A stretch of DNA of 64,000 nt from positions 1 through 64,000 of the forward strand of contig CAJCJH010000056.1 of assembly GCA_903970615.1 (NCBI GenBank). Reading direction: 5' to 3'. Source of the stretch: Rhodospirillales bacterium. Its GTDB lineage: Bacteria; Pseudomonadota; Gammaproteobacteria; Nevskiales; Nevskiaceae. Below the pieces are notes generated by a model. It searched no databases, was not told where the DNA came from, and worked only from the letters and a program-made list of their open reading frames with translations. Shown here piece after piece: positions 17,616 to 25,697 of this stretch (position 1 is its first letter; each line of letters opens with the position of its first letter). The position numbers and the translations under genes were made by a program.

Positions 17616-18596
17616 ATGACTACGCTTGATCTGCCGTCGACAGCGACGTCCACATTGCCCGGGCATTGGCTGACGGCAGCCCTTCCAGCCGCAGCTTTCT
17701 ATCAGGCGCGAAGCGATGCGCTGATTTCGCTCGCCACCGCAACGGCGGTTGAGTTGTCAGCACCCTTGCAAGCGGCTTTGAAGACCGTGGCTATGGCTGG
17801 CGGCACGCTGATTGCGCTCGACAAAAACGCAGCTTGCTGGCGCCTGCGCCGCCTGCCCGATTGGCCAGCGGATTTATGGTTGGTGCAATCACTGGCCGAG
17901 AGTCGCCGGCTGCTTTTGCAGAATTTTCGCGCAGTGCTCGCTTCGCGTCTCGCCAGCAGCCTGCTGCACGAGCTGCGCAATCCCCTGAACGCGCTCGGGC
18001 TGCAATCGGATCTGCTGACGCGAATGCTGAAGCCCGCGGCGACTCCGGAAGCGGTCGCGCAAGCCGCCGGTCGCGTATCGCAGATGAAAGAGCGCCTGCG
18101 CGATCTGCTCGATCGGCAGAACTCGATGGCCGGTTTGTGGTTATCGGAACCGGCCGATGCGCCGCCGCTCGATCTGCCGCTGCTGCTGGACGAAACGCTT
18201 CGGTTATTGCGCAGTTACGGCTCGCAGCGCGAAGTCCGCATGCAGGCGCAAGACCTGCCCGCGCTCGGCAGCGGCACCCTGCGGCTCGACAGCATGACAT
18301 TCCGAATCGTGCTGCTCGCCATCGGCGTGCTCGCGGTCGATAGCGCGGCGACCAGCAGCATTGGCGGTGACAAAGCTGTCCTGATGCAGTTCAGCGCAGC
18401 GGATGTACATCAACAACGCGCCGCAACACTCATCGTCCGCGCCGACTGGCGCGCCGATGCGCTGCCAGGCGCGTTGCATATCTCCAAACTCGATGAATGG
18501 CTGGCCACGCTCGCGCTGCTGCTGGACGATCAACCGGTTCAGTTATCCCAGCCGCACGCGACCGGGATTCGTTTGACTTTTATCGAAAGCGTTTGA
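17616..18596 (+). CDS. Histidine-kinase-like protein with degenerate ATPase domain
   Basis: 326 aa. A good H-box/dimerisation helix is present at ASSLLHELRNPLNALGLQ (H118), followed by the second DHp helix (AGRVSQMKERLRDLLDRQ). The C-terminal half sits where a HATPase domain should be (PLLLDETLRLLRSYG through LRLTFIES), but I cannot find the N-box asparagine, the G1 DxGxG or the G2 GxGLG. The N-terminal 100 residues have no clear sensor or membrane helix. It starts 45 bases after the NtrC-type regulator. It may be a phosphatase or phosphotransferase scaffold for that regulator rather than an autokinase. Confidence 0.75.
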   Translation: MTTLDLPSTATSTLPGHWLTAALPAAAFYQARSDALISLATATAVELSAPLQAALKTVAMAGGTLIALDKNAACWRLRRLPDWPADLWLVQSLAESRRLLLQNFRAVLASRLASSLLHELRNPLNALGLQSDLLTRMLKPAATPEAVAQAAGRVSQMKERLRDLLDRQNSMAGLWLSEPADAPPLDLPLLLDETLRLLRSYGSQREVRMQAQDLPALGSGTLRLDSMTFRIVLLAIGVLAVDSAATSSIGGDKAVLMQFSAADVHQQRAATLIVRADWRADALPGALHISKLDEWLATLALLLDDQPVQLSQPHATGIRLTFIESV

Positions 18597-18602
18597 GCGT
18601 GA

Positions 18603-20474
18603 TCAACCCGGCACGATAATCGAGGATTTGGGCGCGCTACCCGCCAGAATCAGGCTGTTCAGGCGTTTCACGAATCCGGCCGGATCTTCCAGCTGGCCAC
18701 CTTCAGCCAACACCGCCTGATCGAACAGCAAGGCGGCGAGATCGCTGAATTCAGCCTCGTTGGCCGTATCCCTGATTCGCGCCAGCAGCGGATGCGAGGG
18801 GTTGATTTCGAGCACCGGCTGAGTTGTCGGCGCAGGCTGCCCGGCTTCGCGGAAGATGCGTTCCAGCCGGCGGCTGATGCCATGATCCGGCGCCACCAGA
18901 CACGCTGGCGACTCAACCAGACGGCGCGACACCTGCGCTTTTTCGATCTTGCCGGTCAGCACTTTCTTGAGCCGTTCCAGCACTGGCGCGAAGTCGGCGT
19001 CCTGCCGCGCGGTTTCCGGCGTTTCGATCGCAGGCGCCAAATCCGCAGCGCCGCTGACGCAGGACTCAAGCTTCTTGCCGTCGAATTCCGGCAAGTGCAT
19101 CACCAGCCATTCATCGACGCGATCGGTCAACAACAACACTTCAAAACCGCGGCTGCGATAGCCTTCGAGATGCGGACTCGCCTGCGCCGCGGCCAGCGTA
19201 TCGGCGGTGATGTAATAAATCGCCTTCTGCTCCGCCGGCATGCGCGCCACATAATCCGCGAGCGAAACCCTAGCAGCATCGGCTTCGTGCGTGCTGCGGA
19301 AACGGCATAGTCTGGCAATCCTTTCGCGCTGCGCGCCATCGTCGATGATGCCTTCTTTCAGCACCGCGCCGAAGGCCTGCCAGAACTTCGCGTAATCGTC
19401 CGGCTTGTGGCTGGCGAGATCATCCAGCAGATCGAGCGAACGCTTCACCAGCGCGCTATTGATCTTCTCGACCGTGCGATTGTTCTGCAGCAGCTCGCGC
19501 GAAACATTCAGCGGCAAGTCGTCGGAATCCACCAGTCCGCGCACGAAGCGCAGCCACGGCGGCAGCAGATCCGCCGTCTCGTCCATGATGAACACGCGCT
19601 TCACATACAGCTGCAAGCCGCTTTTGCGTTCCCGATTCCAGAAATCGAACGGCGCCGTCGCGGGAATATAAAGCAGCGCGGTATAGCTGAGATTGCCTTC
19701 GACTTTTTGATGCGCCCAGGTCAGCGGCGCTTGCGGATCGTGGCTCAGATGCGTGTAAAACGCCTGGTAATCCTCATCACTGATTTCGGATTTCGGCCGC
19801 GTCCATAAGGCTGCGGCGCGATTGATCGTCTCCACCTCGCCTTCATCCTTATGCAGCCGCACCGGCAAGCCGATGTGATCGGAATACTTGCGCACGATGT
19901 GTTGCAGGCGCATGGGTTCGAGAAATTCCTGCTCGTCGGCGCGCAGGTGCAAAACCACATCGGTGCCGCGTCCGGGTTTCTGCGCTTCTTCCAGCGTATA
20001 GCTGCCTTCACCATCGGATTCCCAGCGGAACGCAGTGGTTTCACCGGCACGGCGCGTCAGCACACTGACGCGATCGGCGACGATGAAGGCCGAATAAAAG
20101 CCGACGCCGAACTGCCCGATCAGCGTGGAATCCTTGCGCGCTTCGCCGGAAAGCGATTCCAGAAACTGCTTGGTGCCGGAGCGCGCGATGGTGCCGAGAT
20201 TGTCGATCACCTCCTGCCGCGACATGCCGATGCCGTTATCGCGCACCGTCACCGTGCCGGCGGTTTTGTCGATCAGCAGATCGATCGCAAGATCGGCATC
20301 CTCACCGAGCAAATCCGGCTGCTGGATCGCAGTAAAACGCAGCTTGTCTACCGCATCGGAAGCGTTGGAAATCAACTCGCGCAGGAAGATTTCCTTGTTC
20401 GAATACATCGAATGGATCATCAAACGCAGCAACTGCCGCGTTTCCGCCTGAAACTCGTGACGCTCTCCGCTCAT
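18603..20474 (-). CDS. htpG: Molecular chaperone HtpG (Hsp90)
   Basis: A 623-aa bacterial Hsp90. The GHKL ATPase begins near the N-terminus: EFQAETRQLLRLMIHSMYSN, ELISNASDAVDKLR, DNGIGMSRQEVIDNLGTIA, and the lid/GVGFYS stretch IGQFGVGFYSAF. The middle domain has RGLVDSDDLPLNVSRELLQ with the conserved catalytic-loop arginine, and a C-terminal dimerisation domain follows. Length matches the family (about 625 aa). Cytoplasmic ATP-dependent chaperone. A sigma-32-like promoter lies just upstream. Confidence 0.97.
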   Translation of the reverse strand: MSGERHEFQAETRQLLRLMIHSMYSNKEIFLRELISNASDAVDKLRFTAIQQPDLLGEDADLAIDLLIDKTAGTVTVRDNGIGMSRQEVIDNLGTIARSGTKQFLESLSGEARKDSTLIGQFGVGFYSAFIVADRVSVLTRRAGETTAFRWESDGEGSYTLEEAQKPGRGTDVVLHLRADEQEFLEPMRLQHIVRKYSDHIGLPVRLHKDEGEVETINRAAALWTRPKSEISDEDYQAFYTHLSHDPQAPLTWAHQKVEGNLSYTALLYIPATAPFDFWNRERKSGLQLYVKRVFIMDETADLLPPWLRFVRGLVDSDDLPLNVSRELLQNNRTVEKINSALVKRSLDLLDDLASHKPDDYAKFWQAFGAVLKEGIIDDGAQRERIARLCRFRSTHEADAARVSLADYVARMPAEQKAIYYITADTLAAAQASPHLEGYRSRGFEVLLLTDRVDEWLVMHLPEFDGKKLESCVSGAADLAPAIETPETARQDADFAPVLERLKKVLTGKIEKAQVSRRLVESPACLVAPDHGISRRLERIFREAGQPAPTTQPVLEINPSHPLLARIRDTANEAEFSDLAALLFDQAVLAEGGQLEDPAGFVKRLNSLILAGSAPKSSIIVPG

Positions 20475-20510
20475 GAAAACTCTCGCTCAGCAACTGATGG
20501 GTAGTCGCTG

Positions 20511-20537
20511 ATTATGGGCGATCAGCCGCGGTTCAAG
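20511..20537 (-). promoter_or_regulatory. Heat-shock (sigma-32-type) promoter of htpG
   Basis: Read on the minus strand: -35 CTTGAA (20537-20532), a 13-base spacer, -10 CCCATAAT (20518-20511). This closely fits the RpoH consensus (CTTGAAA, 11-15 bases, CCCCATNT). It predicts a leader of about 30 nt before the htpG start codon at 20474. Confidence 0.7.
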
Positions 20538-20902
20538 AGGGAGCGTGGTAATACCATTACGAATGGTTTGGCTCGTGTGTAAAGCCAAGGTCATCGTTAA
20601 AAGCTGCCGCCAGCACTACATCACCGTGCGTCCGCACTCCGGTCTCGACTACCTGCCCCCAGAATGAATTGACAGCAAAGCTCAACACATCGGCCCACCA
20701 GAGAGTCGAGAACCAGTATCCACTGATCCAAAACAATCCGGCAGGTCACGATAATGTGGCGAGCTTTTTCGATTCCACTCTGTTCCGCAGTTCGCGGCGA
20801 CAAGCAGACAAACTCAACTCATTCGACTCCACCACTGATTGAATGATTGATTCCGGGAAAAGGAGTGCCGTGATCGAAACCCTTGCTGCACGCTGGATTC
20901 CG
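20538..20902. other. Intergenic region, no gene supported
   Basis: Between the htpG promoter and the next gene I see no supported coding region. A perfect inverted repeat ACCATT-ACG-AATGGT lies at 20553-20567, upstream of the htpG promoter, and could be a regulator site. Short reading frames here lack family signatures. Confidence 0.4.
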
Positions 20903-21370
20903 TTACTTCTTCACATACGGCGCAATCGTGAACTTGTTGAACGATACGCCCAGATCCCAGCCGCGGCCGGTACCGCTGAGTGCGAGGTTGATCTCGCCTT
21001 TCGATACCACAGTGCCTTCGGCTGTTTTCACTGCACCCACTTCGCCCTGCGCCGAGGCGTAGTCGCCGAAGATATTGCTGATGTCTTTCACGCCGCTGAA
21101 ATCGCCTTTGCCATCGTCAATCGTCGACTTGCCGACCACCAGGCCACCGCCGAGAGAAGACAAGCGGACTTTCGCGGTTTGACCATTGCTGCAGGTGACG
21201 TGGCCAATGCCTTTGGAGGTTTTGTAGAGAATCGACCAGCCCTTCATCGTGAAGCTCATTTTGCAGCTCAGATCGGTATCCGCAGCTTGTGCAGTCATCG
21301 GCACCGACATCGCCAAGGGTGCCGCAAGCATGGCAAGTGCAGCGCCGACCGACAGGATGGATTTACGCAT
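20903..21370 (-). CDS. Secreted hypothetical protein, 155 aa
   Basis: ATG 21370 is preceded by GGAGAG six bases upstream. A Sec signal peptide (MRKSILSVGAALAMLAAPLA, cleaved near AQA-AD) precedes a 120-residue mature domain with two cysteines (DLSCKMSF and HVTCSNGQ), likely a disulfide. The rest is beta-rich and glycine-rich (RLSSLGGGLVVGKSTIDDG, ALSGTGRGWDLGVSF). It is predicted periplasmic or outer-membrane associated. I do not recognise the family. It lies downstream of the bufferin operon on the same strand but is separated by about 380 bases, so it is probably independent. Confidence 0.75.
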   Translation of the reverse strand: MRKSILSVGAALAMLAAPLAMSVPMTAQAADTDLSCKMSFTMKGWSILYKTSKGIGHVTCSNGQTAKVRLSSLGGGLVVGKSTIDDGKGDFSGVKDISNIFGDYASAQGEVGAVKTAEGTVVSKGEINLALSGTGRGWDLGVSFNKFTIAPYVKK

Positions 21371-21747
21371 ATTTGACTCTCCGTACAACTGGGTTATTGA
21401 CGAGTGTTAATGAATTCTCGGCGAGGCCGAAATGAAATCTTGATTGTCGATTAGGCGCCTCGGTACTGAACATTGAGCAGATTCTTTCGGATATTTTCAG
21501 AGGCGATGAGTTGGAGGCAGGATCGACTCGTTGCGTAGACCACTCGCTTGATAGCCGAGTTCCATTCACTAAAAGCGCCTGAAATCGCTTTTGTTCTCTC
21601 GGCAACAATACAGTGACGTAACCCTGCAGAAGAACGGGTCGGCGTATGCTGCGGAAGATCAGACCCGGTATCGCGGCGGAGACGTCCGAAGATCGCGGAC
21701 TCGCAATCGCCGCAGTGAGCGACGCCAAGTTGAATGGCGCGCGAAAC
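21371..21747. other. Intergenic region, no gene supported
   Basis: This gap precedes the secreted-protein gene and follows the DUF2846 gene. A reading frame runs through on the minus strand but overlaps the start of the downstream gene, changes base composition along its length and shows no family signature. No tRNA or strong terminator is seen. Confidence 0.35.
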
Positions 21748-22221
21748 TCAGCTCACATCCGGCGAGCGCGTGCTGTGATGCCGTGCCGGCAATGGCGGCC
21801 CGACATATTGCAGCGGCAGCACCTCCACCGCGCCATCGATCTCGTTGCTCATCACCGGCACGAAATAATCGCCCGCCAGACCGACTCTGGAATCGAGCCG
21901 GACATAGCGCGTCTGGCCCGCGCTGAGCTGCAAGCTCAAGCTCTGGCCAGGGTCTTCGCCAGTGGTCAATTGATAGGAACCGGGCTCACGGTCGATGAAG
22001 AAAAAGCTCGAAGGTTTGACCACGCCGGCCAGCAGGCCATCGATGCTGACGGCCAGCGCGAGGTCCGCATCCTTATCCGCAACGCGATACACATAAACGC
22101 GGCTCTGCGTCAGCGGCAACGGCGGGATCTGCGGCGAAATCTCCTTGTAACTCGCGGCCGGTGTGCAGGCACAAAGGAGCGCATTGAGCGCCAGTAAAAG
22201 CCCTGTCCATTTGATATTCAC
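21748..22221 (-). CDS. DUF2846-type lipoprotein
   Basis: 157 aa with GTG start at 22221. A lipoprotein signal peptide ends at LNALLCAC, with the lipidated cysteine in the lipobox. The mature domain fits DUF2846: RVYVYRVADKD, the SIDGLLAG and SFFFIDREPGSYQL strands, and SLQLSAGQTRYVRLDSRVG. Predicted to sit in the envelope facing the periplasm. It follows the DoxX gene of the bufferin operon on the same strand with about 120 bases between, so it may be an accessory member. Function is unknown for the family. Confidence 0.8.
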   Translation of the reverse strand: MNIKWTGLLLALNALLCACTPAASYKEISPQIPPLPLTQSRVYVYRVADKDADLALAVSIDGLLAGVVKPSSFFFIDREPGSYQLTTGEDPGQSLSLQLSAGQTRYVRLDSRVGLAGDYFVPVMSNEIDGAVEVLPLQYVGPPLPARHHSTRSPDVS

Positions 22222-22341
22222 TGCGCAAACTCCTCAATTTTTCAAGCGCGTTTCCGATCAATCCAGGACACGCTTGCGATTGCGAAGTTTAGCGGCGATC
22301 GGGATTGAAAGTCGCTTGCGGCGCATGCTGCGAATGAACCA

Positions 22342-22812
22342 TCAAGCGGTCTTCTTCGTCGCGCCGATCCCGAGCCATTTCGCAATCAGCGTATCGAGGC
22401 TGATACGTCCGGGGCCGGCCATCAGCAGCCAGAAAAATACCAGCGTATAGAGCGGCTCGTCGATCTCGACGAACTCATCCAGGCTGGTCACCGGTTTGAT
22501 GGCGACGACGGCGATCGCAACGATCATGTTGATGATCATCGGAATCGAAATCAGCCGGGTAAACAGGCCGAGCAGGATAAGCACGCCACCGCCGAATTCG
22601 GTAGCAGCCGACAGCGTTGCGCTAAACGCCGGGAACGGAATGCCCCAGCCGATGAAGCGTTGGGTGAAGCCATCGAGATTGTGCAGCTTGGCCCAGCCGG
22701 TCTCCAGCCAGAAATAGCCGAACAGCAGGCGGATCGCCAGCGGCGCCAGCCAATCCAGTCTGGATGCCAGTTCCAACAGGGCTTTACATTGATTGGCTAC
22801 GAGGTTTTTCAT
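22342..22812 (-). CDS. DoxX-family membrane protein of the bufferin operon
   Basis: A 156-aa protein with four hydrophobic segments. The first carries LAIRLLFGYFWLETGWAKL, the DoxX N-terminal signature; then FSATLSAATEFGGGVLILLG, ISIPMIINMIVAIAVVAI and PLYTLVFFWLLMAGPGRI. DoxX genes regularly close the bufA-bufB-bufC (gig/hvf) operons, so a role in bufferin maturation or respiratory-linked redox is inferred from context. It is separated from bufC by about 90 bases. Confidence 0.88.
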   Translation of the reverse strand: MKNLVANQCKALLELASRLDWLAPLAIRLLFGYFWLETGWAKLHNLDGFTQRFIGWGIPFPAFSATLSAATEFGGGVLILLGLFTRLISIPMIINMIVAIAVVAIKPVTSLDEFVEIDEPLYTLVFFWLLMAGPGRISLDTLIAKWLGIGATKKTA

Positions 22813-22903
22813 GATCCATTTTTCCGATTAAGGCCCGCGGCGGAGTGTCGAAGGCAAAATTGTCCAACGGCCGCGACAACGCCGCAGCCTTGAAGAAATT
22901 GAG

Positions 22904-23686
22904 TCAGTTGAATTCGAGTTCGGAAATCAGCTCATCGCTGATCCAGCGCTTCAACATTCCTGCGGCAGTGATCGCTACCTGTTCCGGTGCGATCCATTCA
23001 CACAGACGCTCGCAGATGTCACCGAAGCCGAGATCGGCGCGCACCGCTTCGAGTGCCGCACATTCTTCAACCCCAAGCGCACGCCAGTGAATGAGGTAAT
23101 CGCGCCGCCACAGCAGCCAGGTTTGCGGCGCGGCCGTTTTGATGCGCGGCAAAGGCTTGGCTTTGATCTGCGCACTCACCAGCGCAGGCGCGTTGCTGGC
23201 GAGCGTCAGCAGGCGCACGGCGGGATGCAGGATCACACGCATCTCGCCCCAGGCCTCGGCTGCAATGTATGCCATCGCTTCGAGTTTCAGTACCGGCGCA
23301 TCCGGCGCATCGAAGACTTCGCCCTGCGACCACTCGAACGCCGCCAGATCGGCGAGTGCGCGCTGGCTCGGCTGAGCGATGCGTAAATGCTCGGCGAGAT
23401 GTCGCCCGAACCAGCGCACCGAAGGTGTATCCGAAGGATGCGCATCGATATAGCTGCGGCCGAGTGCTGCAAATTTCGCAGCGCCGATGCGCGCCAGCAG
23501 CACTGGATAATCGCTGCGCAAAACATCCAGCAGACGCAGTCGATAAGCCTGCGCGTAAACATCGAGCCGCGCGCTCGCATCCGCAATATCGTCGGCGACG
23601 ATCAGCGCCTCGATATCCGCATCACCCGCGAGTAGATGCGCTTGCAGTCGCTGTTGCAGCGGCGCGAGCAGCGGCGCGTTTTTCAT
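22904..23686 (-). CDS. bufC: Bufferin-operon partner protein BufC/HvfC (DUF2063)
   Basis: 260 aa. The N-terminal DUF2063 domain (the so-called putative DNA-binding domain) is recognised from LAPLQQRLQAHLL, LDVYAQAYRLRLLDVLRSDYP and AALGRSYIDAHPSD. A C-terminal winged-helix-like part follows. In MNIO systems this protein is the partner that recruits the precursor peptide to the DUF692 oxygenase. The start is ATG 23686, whose ATGA overlaps the stop of bufB, so translation is coupled. Upstream in-frame codons lie inside bufB and are not used. Confidence 0.9.
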   Translation of the reverse strand: MKNAPLLAPLQQRLQAHLLAGDADIEALIVADDIADASARLDVYAQAYRLRLLDVLRSDYPVLLARIGAAKFAALGRSYIDAHPSDTPSVRWFGRHLAEHLRIAQPSQRALADLAAFEWSQGEVFDAPDAPVLKLEAMAYIAAEAWGEMRVILHPAVRLLTLASNAPALVSAQIKAKPLPRIKTAAPQTWLLWRRDYLIHWRALGVEECAALEAVRADLGFGDICERLCEWIAPEQVAITAAGMLKRWISDELISELEFN

Positions 23687-24576
23687 GCGGGCACCATCTG
23701 CGCCATGCGCGGCAGATTTGCCGCAGAAATTTTGCGCGCGATATCGAGTTCGGCAACCAGTTCGGCCAGCGGCGGAATATGGTCGTCGCGCTCGATCATC
23801 GTCGGGATCGCGCCGAAGCGCCGCACCGCATGTGCGTACAGCGCCCACACCGGGTCGGGCACCGGATGATCGTGCGTGTCGATCACCAGCTGGCCGTTAT
23901 GACTATGTCCGGCCAGATGAATCTGCTGCACGCGCGAGCGCGGAATCGCGTCGATGAAGACTTCCGGATCGAAGCCGTGATTGCAGCTATTGACGTAAAT
24001 ATTGTTGATGTCGAGCAGCAAACCGCAGTCCGCTTCCTTGGCAACGGCGCTGATGAATTCCCACTCGCTCAGCGTAGAGTGCTGAAAACGCAGATAACTG
24101 GAGACGTTCTCCAGCAGAATCTGCTGGCCGAGAAAATCCTGCACTTCGCGCACGCGGCGTGCGATGTGCTGCACCGCTTCTTCGGTTTGCGGCAGCGGCA
24201 GAAGGTCGTGCAGATTGCGGCCAGCAATGCCGGTCCAGCAGAAATGATCGGAAATGAATTTGGGACGCACGCGCTCGGCGAGCGCTTTCAATTGAATCAG
24301 GTAAGCGCGATCGAGCGGATCGCTGCTGCCGATGGATAAGGAAACGCCATGCATCACCAGCGGATAACGCTCGGCGATGCGGTCCAGATAATGTAGCGGC
24401 TTGCCGCCGCCGACCATGTAATTTTCGCTGAGGATTTCGAGCCAGTCGATCGGCCACTCGATGACGTCATCGCCAGCATTCGGGCCGTTCAGCAGCGCCT
24501 CGTAGTGCTCGGTGCGCAGCCCCAGACCGAAGCCTGGATTCGCATGCGAGGATTTGAAATTCGGATGGGGAGTCAT
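23683..24576 (-). CDS. bufB: Multinuclear non-haem iron oxidase BufB/HvfB (DUF692, MNIO)
   Basis: A 297-aa TIM-barrel enzyme of the DUF692/MNIO family, which oxidises cysteines of bufferin precursors to thiooxazole-type heterocycles using iron. Signature blocks in order: GLGLRTEHYEALL, DWLEILSENYM, HGVSLSIGSSD, ISDHFCWTG, LLENVSSYLRF, LLLDINNIYVN, HLAGHSHNGQLVIDTHDHPV and ERDDHIPPL; the His/Asp/Glu residues in these are the family's metal ligands. The start is ATG 24576 (MTPHPNFK). It is followed by bufC with an ATGA overlap and preceded by the precursor gene. Confidence 0.95.
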   Translation of the reverse strand: MTPHPNFKSSHANPGFGLGLRTEHYEALLNGPNAGDDVIEWPIDWLEILSENYMVGGGKPLHYLDRIAERYPLVMHGVSLSIGSSDPLDRAYLIQLKALAERVRPKFISDHFCWTGIAGRNLHDLLPLPQTEEAVQHIARRVREVQDFLGQQILLENVSSYLRFQHSTLSEWEFISAVAKEADCGLLLDINNIYVNSCNHGFDPEVFIDAIPRSRVQQIHLAGHSHNGQLVIDTHDHPVPDPVWALYAHAVRRFGAIPTMIERDDHIPPLAELVAELDIARKISAANLPRMAQMVPA

Positions 24577-24652
24577 GAGCCTTGATCTTGAATCAGACCG
24601 GTCGCGCGCCATTGCACGACCGGCCCGATTCAGCCATCAATCAGCCAGCCGT

Positions 24653-24919
24653 TTACTTGGCAGTCTGAAACTTGCCGCCGGCGGTGGCGCAGTCTGCCTT
24701 GTTCATTTCCAGAAAGCCCTGACCCTTGCAGGCATTCTGGCCCTTGCAGGAATTCTTGGCGGTGGCGCAGGCGCTGTTGCCCTTGCAGGAATTGGCGCCC
24801 ATGCATTGGCCGACTTTTGCGTCGGCGCTGTCGCCGGCGGAAGCCATCGGTGCGGCGAGGAACAGGGTGGCGGCGGCAGCGGCGAGTGCGAAGCCATTCA
24901 TCTTGGTTGCGATTTTCAT
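24653..24919 (-). CDS. bufA: Bufferin precursor (BufA2-type, six cysteines)
   Basis: An 88-aa RiPP precursor. An N-terminal Sec signal peptide (GFALAAAAATLFLAAPMASA) serves as leader and directs export. The mature part has six cysteines at positions 39, 45, 51, 58, 64 and 77, with three CKG repeats (45-47, 58-60, 64-66) and a closing DCATAGGKF motif. This fits the six/twelve-cysteine bufferin class. GGAG lies six bases before ATG 24919. Bufferins are reported as copper-sequestering periplasmic peptides modified by the DUF692 enzyme; the copper role here is inferred from the family. Confidence 0.93.
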   Translation of the reverse strand: MKIATKMNGFALAAAAATLFLAAPMASAGDSADAKVGQCMGANSCKGNSACATAKNSCKGQNACKGQGFLEMNKADCATAGGKFQTAK

Positions 24920-25254
24920 GGTGTCTCCAAAGTTACGGTTGATCGGGTTTGAACAAGCGGGTTTAGATCGAATTGAAGCGGGTTATCTGTTGAGCACTTC
25001 GGCGTTCTTGAGAATCACCTCGGTACGGCGTGCAGATTACTTGCCGCAAGCTGTGGTGCCCATGCCCGCTGGTGTGGCTTTCATGTCTCATCGTCCCGGC
25101 TTGAAGCCGCTAGTGTGGGCGATCGATTTTACTAAAGGATGCCTTTTGCGGAGGCTGCACTGCCCTTGTAGCGAAGCCTCCCACTTGGTCGCGTTTAGTG
25201 TGGGACGCTGCGCAGTGCTATAGTTTTTTCGTCTCTTCGACCCGGTGATTGCCC
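24920..25254. other. Divergent intergenic region upstream of bufA
   Basis: It must contain the bufferin operon promoter (minus strand) and that of the secreted protein starting at 25255. I could not fix a convincing -35/-10 pair or metal-regulator operator by eye. No RNA gene or open frame is supported. Confidence 0.35.
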
Positions 25255-25590
25255 GTGATCAAAATTCTCGTCGCAGCCAGTTTGCTCTGCAGCAGCAGCG
25301 TTTTCGCCGCCCACAATTTGTCGCCGCCGCCGGGCACCGACGAAACCGTAACCGTGGTAGCCACGCCGCAGAAAGGCCAGACCATGCAGGCCGTCGTGCG
25401 CGAGTTCGGCGCGCCGAGCCGGAAGCACGCCGCTGCCGGCGGTGACACGCCGAAGCATCCGCCGATCACGCGCTGGGATTACGCGGGGTTCTCGGTGTTT
25501 TTCGAGCATGCGCATGTCGTCGATTCGGTTTCGCCGGATCATCCGCCGCAGATTTATCACGTCGAACAACTGCAGGCCGCCAGCCAGTAA
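25255..25590 (+). CDS. Small secreted protein of unknown function
   Basis: About 111 aa. GTG 25255 gives a signal peptide, KILVAASLLCSSSVFA-AH; a TTG at 25249 is also in frame. The mature part has VVATPQKGQTMQAVVREFGA and HPPITRWDYAGFSVFFEHAHV, then VVDSVSPDHP. The pattern of a short helix, a glycine-proline turn and a beta-hairpin with WDY..F.VFFE recalls SmpA/BamE-like small periplasmic domains, but I cannot assign it. It is 107 bases upstream of aguA on the same strand. Confidence 0.72.
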   Translation: MIKILVAASLLCSSSVFAAHNLSPPPGTDETVTVVATPQKGQTMQAVVREFGAPSRKHAAAGGDTPKHPPITRWDYAGFSVFFEHAHVVDSVSPDHPPQIYHVEQLQAASQ

Positions 25591-25697
25591 TGGCGTGACT
25601 TGATCGCGTAATCGCTTCGCCGAATAGCGGTTTAACAGCGCTGTCATTTTCTTGCGCGAATGTTTTTTTGTCGTCTTCTTGAACCTCCAGCGCCGCC

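Noticed and set aside
20621-20803. 60-aa minus-strand frame
   Set aside because: No ribosome-binding site or recognisable sequence; it falls in a region with no sign of codon selection.
21363-21728. 121-aa minus-strand frame upstream of the secreted protein gene
   Set aside because: It overlaps the start and ribosome-binding site of the better supported gene and shows no signal peptide or family motif.
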